Source: Leptobrachium leishanense (taxonomy: Eukaryota > Chordata > Amphibia > Anura > Megophryidae). From it: a stretch of DNA of 64,000 nt. Location: positions 121,958,692 through 122,022,691 of the forward strand of contig CM019066.1 of assembly GCA_009667805.1 (NCBI GenBank). The letters run 5' to 3'. Within the stretch, counting starts at the first letter, position 1, and the number at the start of each line of letters is the position of its first letter. Below are positions 63,207-64,000 of this stretch, piece by piece. The position numbers and the translations under genes were made by a program. The notes beneath the pieces were generated by a model. That model had not been told where the DNA came from, made no database searches, and saw only the letters and a program-made list of their open reading frames with translations.

Positions 63207-63333
63207 CTTTCCATTTGGTTCTTGAACCTCTGGTTGCAAGGAGGACAGAAGAAACATTCTCATTTCCATGCCATTATTTAGATAAATAGAGTCAAACATA
63301 TTGTGAATGGACTGGTAAGTCTTTCTAATTTCG
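63207..63333 (-). CDS. Candidate internal exon of an unrecognised gene
   Basis: On the minus strand a good acceptor (ATTTTTTGTTTCCTTTAG) is followed by 127 bp without a stop and a consensus donor AAG|GTGAGA. The exon takes the last base of a split codon, then 42 codons reading EIRKTYQSIHNMFDSIYLNN followed by a Met-rich stretch and ending PEVQEPNGK. Composition is protein-like rather than random, and no repeat of this window overlaps it. The donor leaves phase 0, whereas the PR-domain exon at 3163-3497 needs a phase-1 partner, so the two cannot be joined directly. It could belong to a neighbouring or nested gene, or be chance. I do not recognise the family. Confidence 0.45.
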
Positions 63334-64000
63334 CTAAAGGAAACAAAAAATATCCAATATTTAAATAAAATAAATTTAAAAAAAACTATAATCAAAATCA
63401 TCATCACGTTTCTGTCATCCTTGGCAACAGTACGTGCATGCCCAAGGATGACAACTTCTGACATATTCACCAACAAGCAGATGAATGTCTAGTCATATGT
63501 GACTCTTCTGGCCTACAAGCATGTCTTAATTCCTATATATTATAGTAGGTTTATGCAACTTCCACTCATCTGCACCACAGAAGCTGTCCAAGGAGTGCAG
63601 AACATAGACAGGCCTGGACTTGTCATCGGGGCTGTGGACCGGTTGGGAAGCCCCATCTCCATTCTGCCCAGGTGAAACATATTGGAAGTAGGGAAGAAAA
63701 AAAAAAAAAACGAACTCCCTAGCCCAGGGAATAGAAATAGAAAATTAAAAGAACAGTCAGCGGCTGCATGAATCACAGCCCTGATTCATGCAAGACGTCC
63801 AAGCCTTAAACTCCATGGCCTGTTCCACTTTCACAGACCAGTCAAACATTGGTCCAAGAATATCAAGAGGGCTGAATTATAAATATCGATAGTAGACAAG
63901 AAAAACATGGAAGTAAAAAAAAGTGCTTGTTTTAACATGAAAAAAAAGAGTTTGATAAATTTTGAAAACCAGCTTAAAAGTTCCTTTGATGGACTTTTAT
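63334..64000. other. Sequence upstream of the candidate exon
   Basis: Starts with the T-rich acceptor tract on the minus strand. The rest is AT-rich with poly-A at 63698-63711. Nothing else recognised. Confidence 0.45.

Overview
This is about 64 kb of vertebrate nuclear DNA, almost certainly from a frog or toad (anuran) with a large, repeat-rich genome. The sequence is AT-rich and eukaryotic, without operons or dense ORFs. It carries frog-style interspersed repeats: LINE 3' tails ending in a 'gtacagcgctgcggaat...gcgctttataaataa' type sequence, TTAA-flanked elements starting TTAACCCTTTCGCTGCTGA or TTAACCTCCCTGGC, and hAT elements starting CAGTGGTTCCCAACC.

Only one exon is recognised with confidence. 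It lies on the minus strand at 3163-3497 and is the second coding exon of a PRDM3/PRDM16-family (MECOM/MDS1-EVI1-like) gene, encoding the start of the PR (SET-related) domain between clean splice sites. Everything to its right (3498-64000) would then be upstream intron or 5' flank, and 1-3162 the next intron. A second, unrecognised candidate exon on the same strand (63207-63333) has good splice signals and a protein-like reading frame. Nearly every other ORF is chance or repeat-derived.

The rest is an intronic landscape of layered transposons. Target-site duplications (TSDs) can be read directly for many of them: three long TTAA-flanked piggyBac-like elements (6.6, 18.2 and 39.5 kb) plus shorter relatives; hAT elements with perfect 8-bp TSDs (834-1215, 26665-26849, 41701-42382); a solo LTR with a 5-bp TSD (32197-33053) inside an older hAT; a 3.5-kb array of about 139-bp units (17.4-20.9 kb); TA-flanked CpG-rich MITEs (13.4, 38.0, 40.9, 53.5 kb); LINE 3' fragments; a tRNA-derived SINE; and several fold-back elements.

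The most striking structures are palindromes. A near-perfect inverted repeat with two 470-bp arms and a 15-bp centre lies at 36597-37551, inside what looks like a 2.6-kb hAT. A roughly 590-bp fold-back lies at 25699-26290. The piggyBac-like elements have GC-rich 3' halves built as a string of perfect short hairpins. Repeat-poor stretches, above all about 52.37-53.30 kb, read like conserved non-coding regulatory DNA, as expected around a developmental PRDM gene, but this needs a cross-species alignment.
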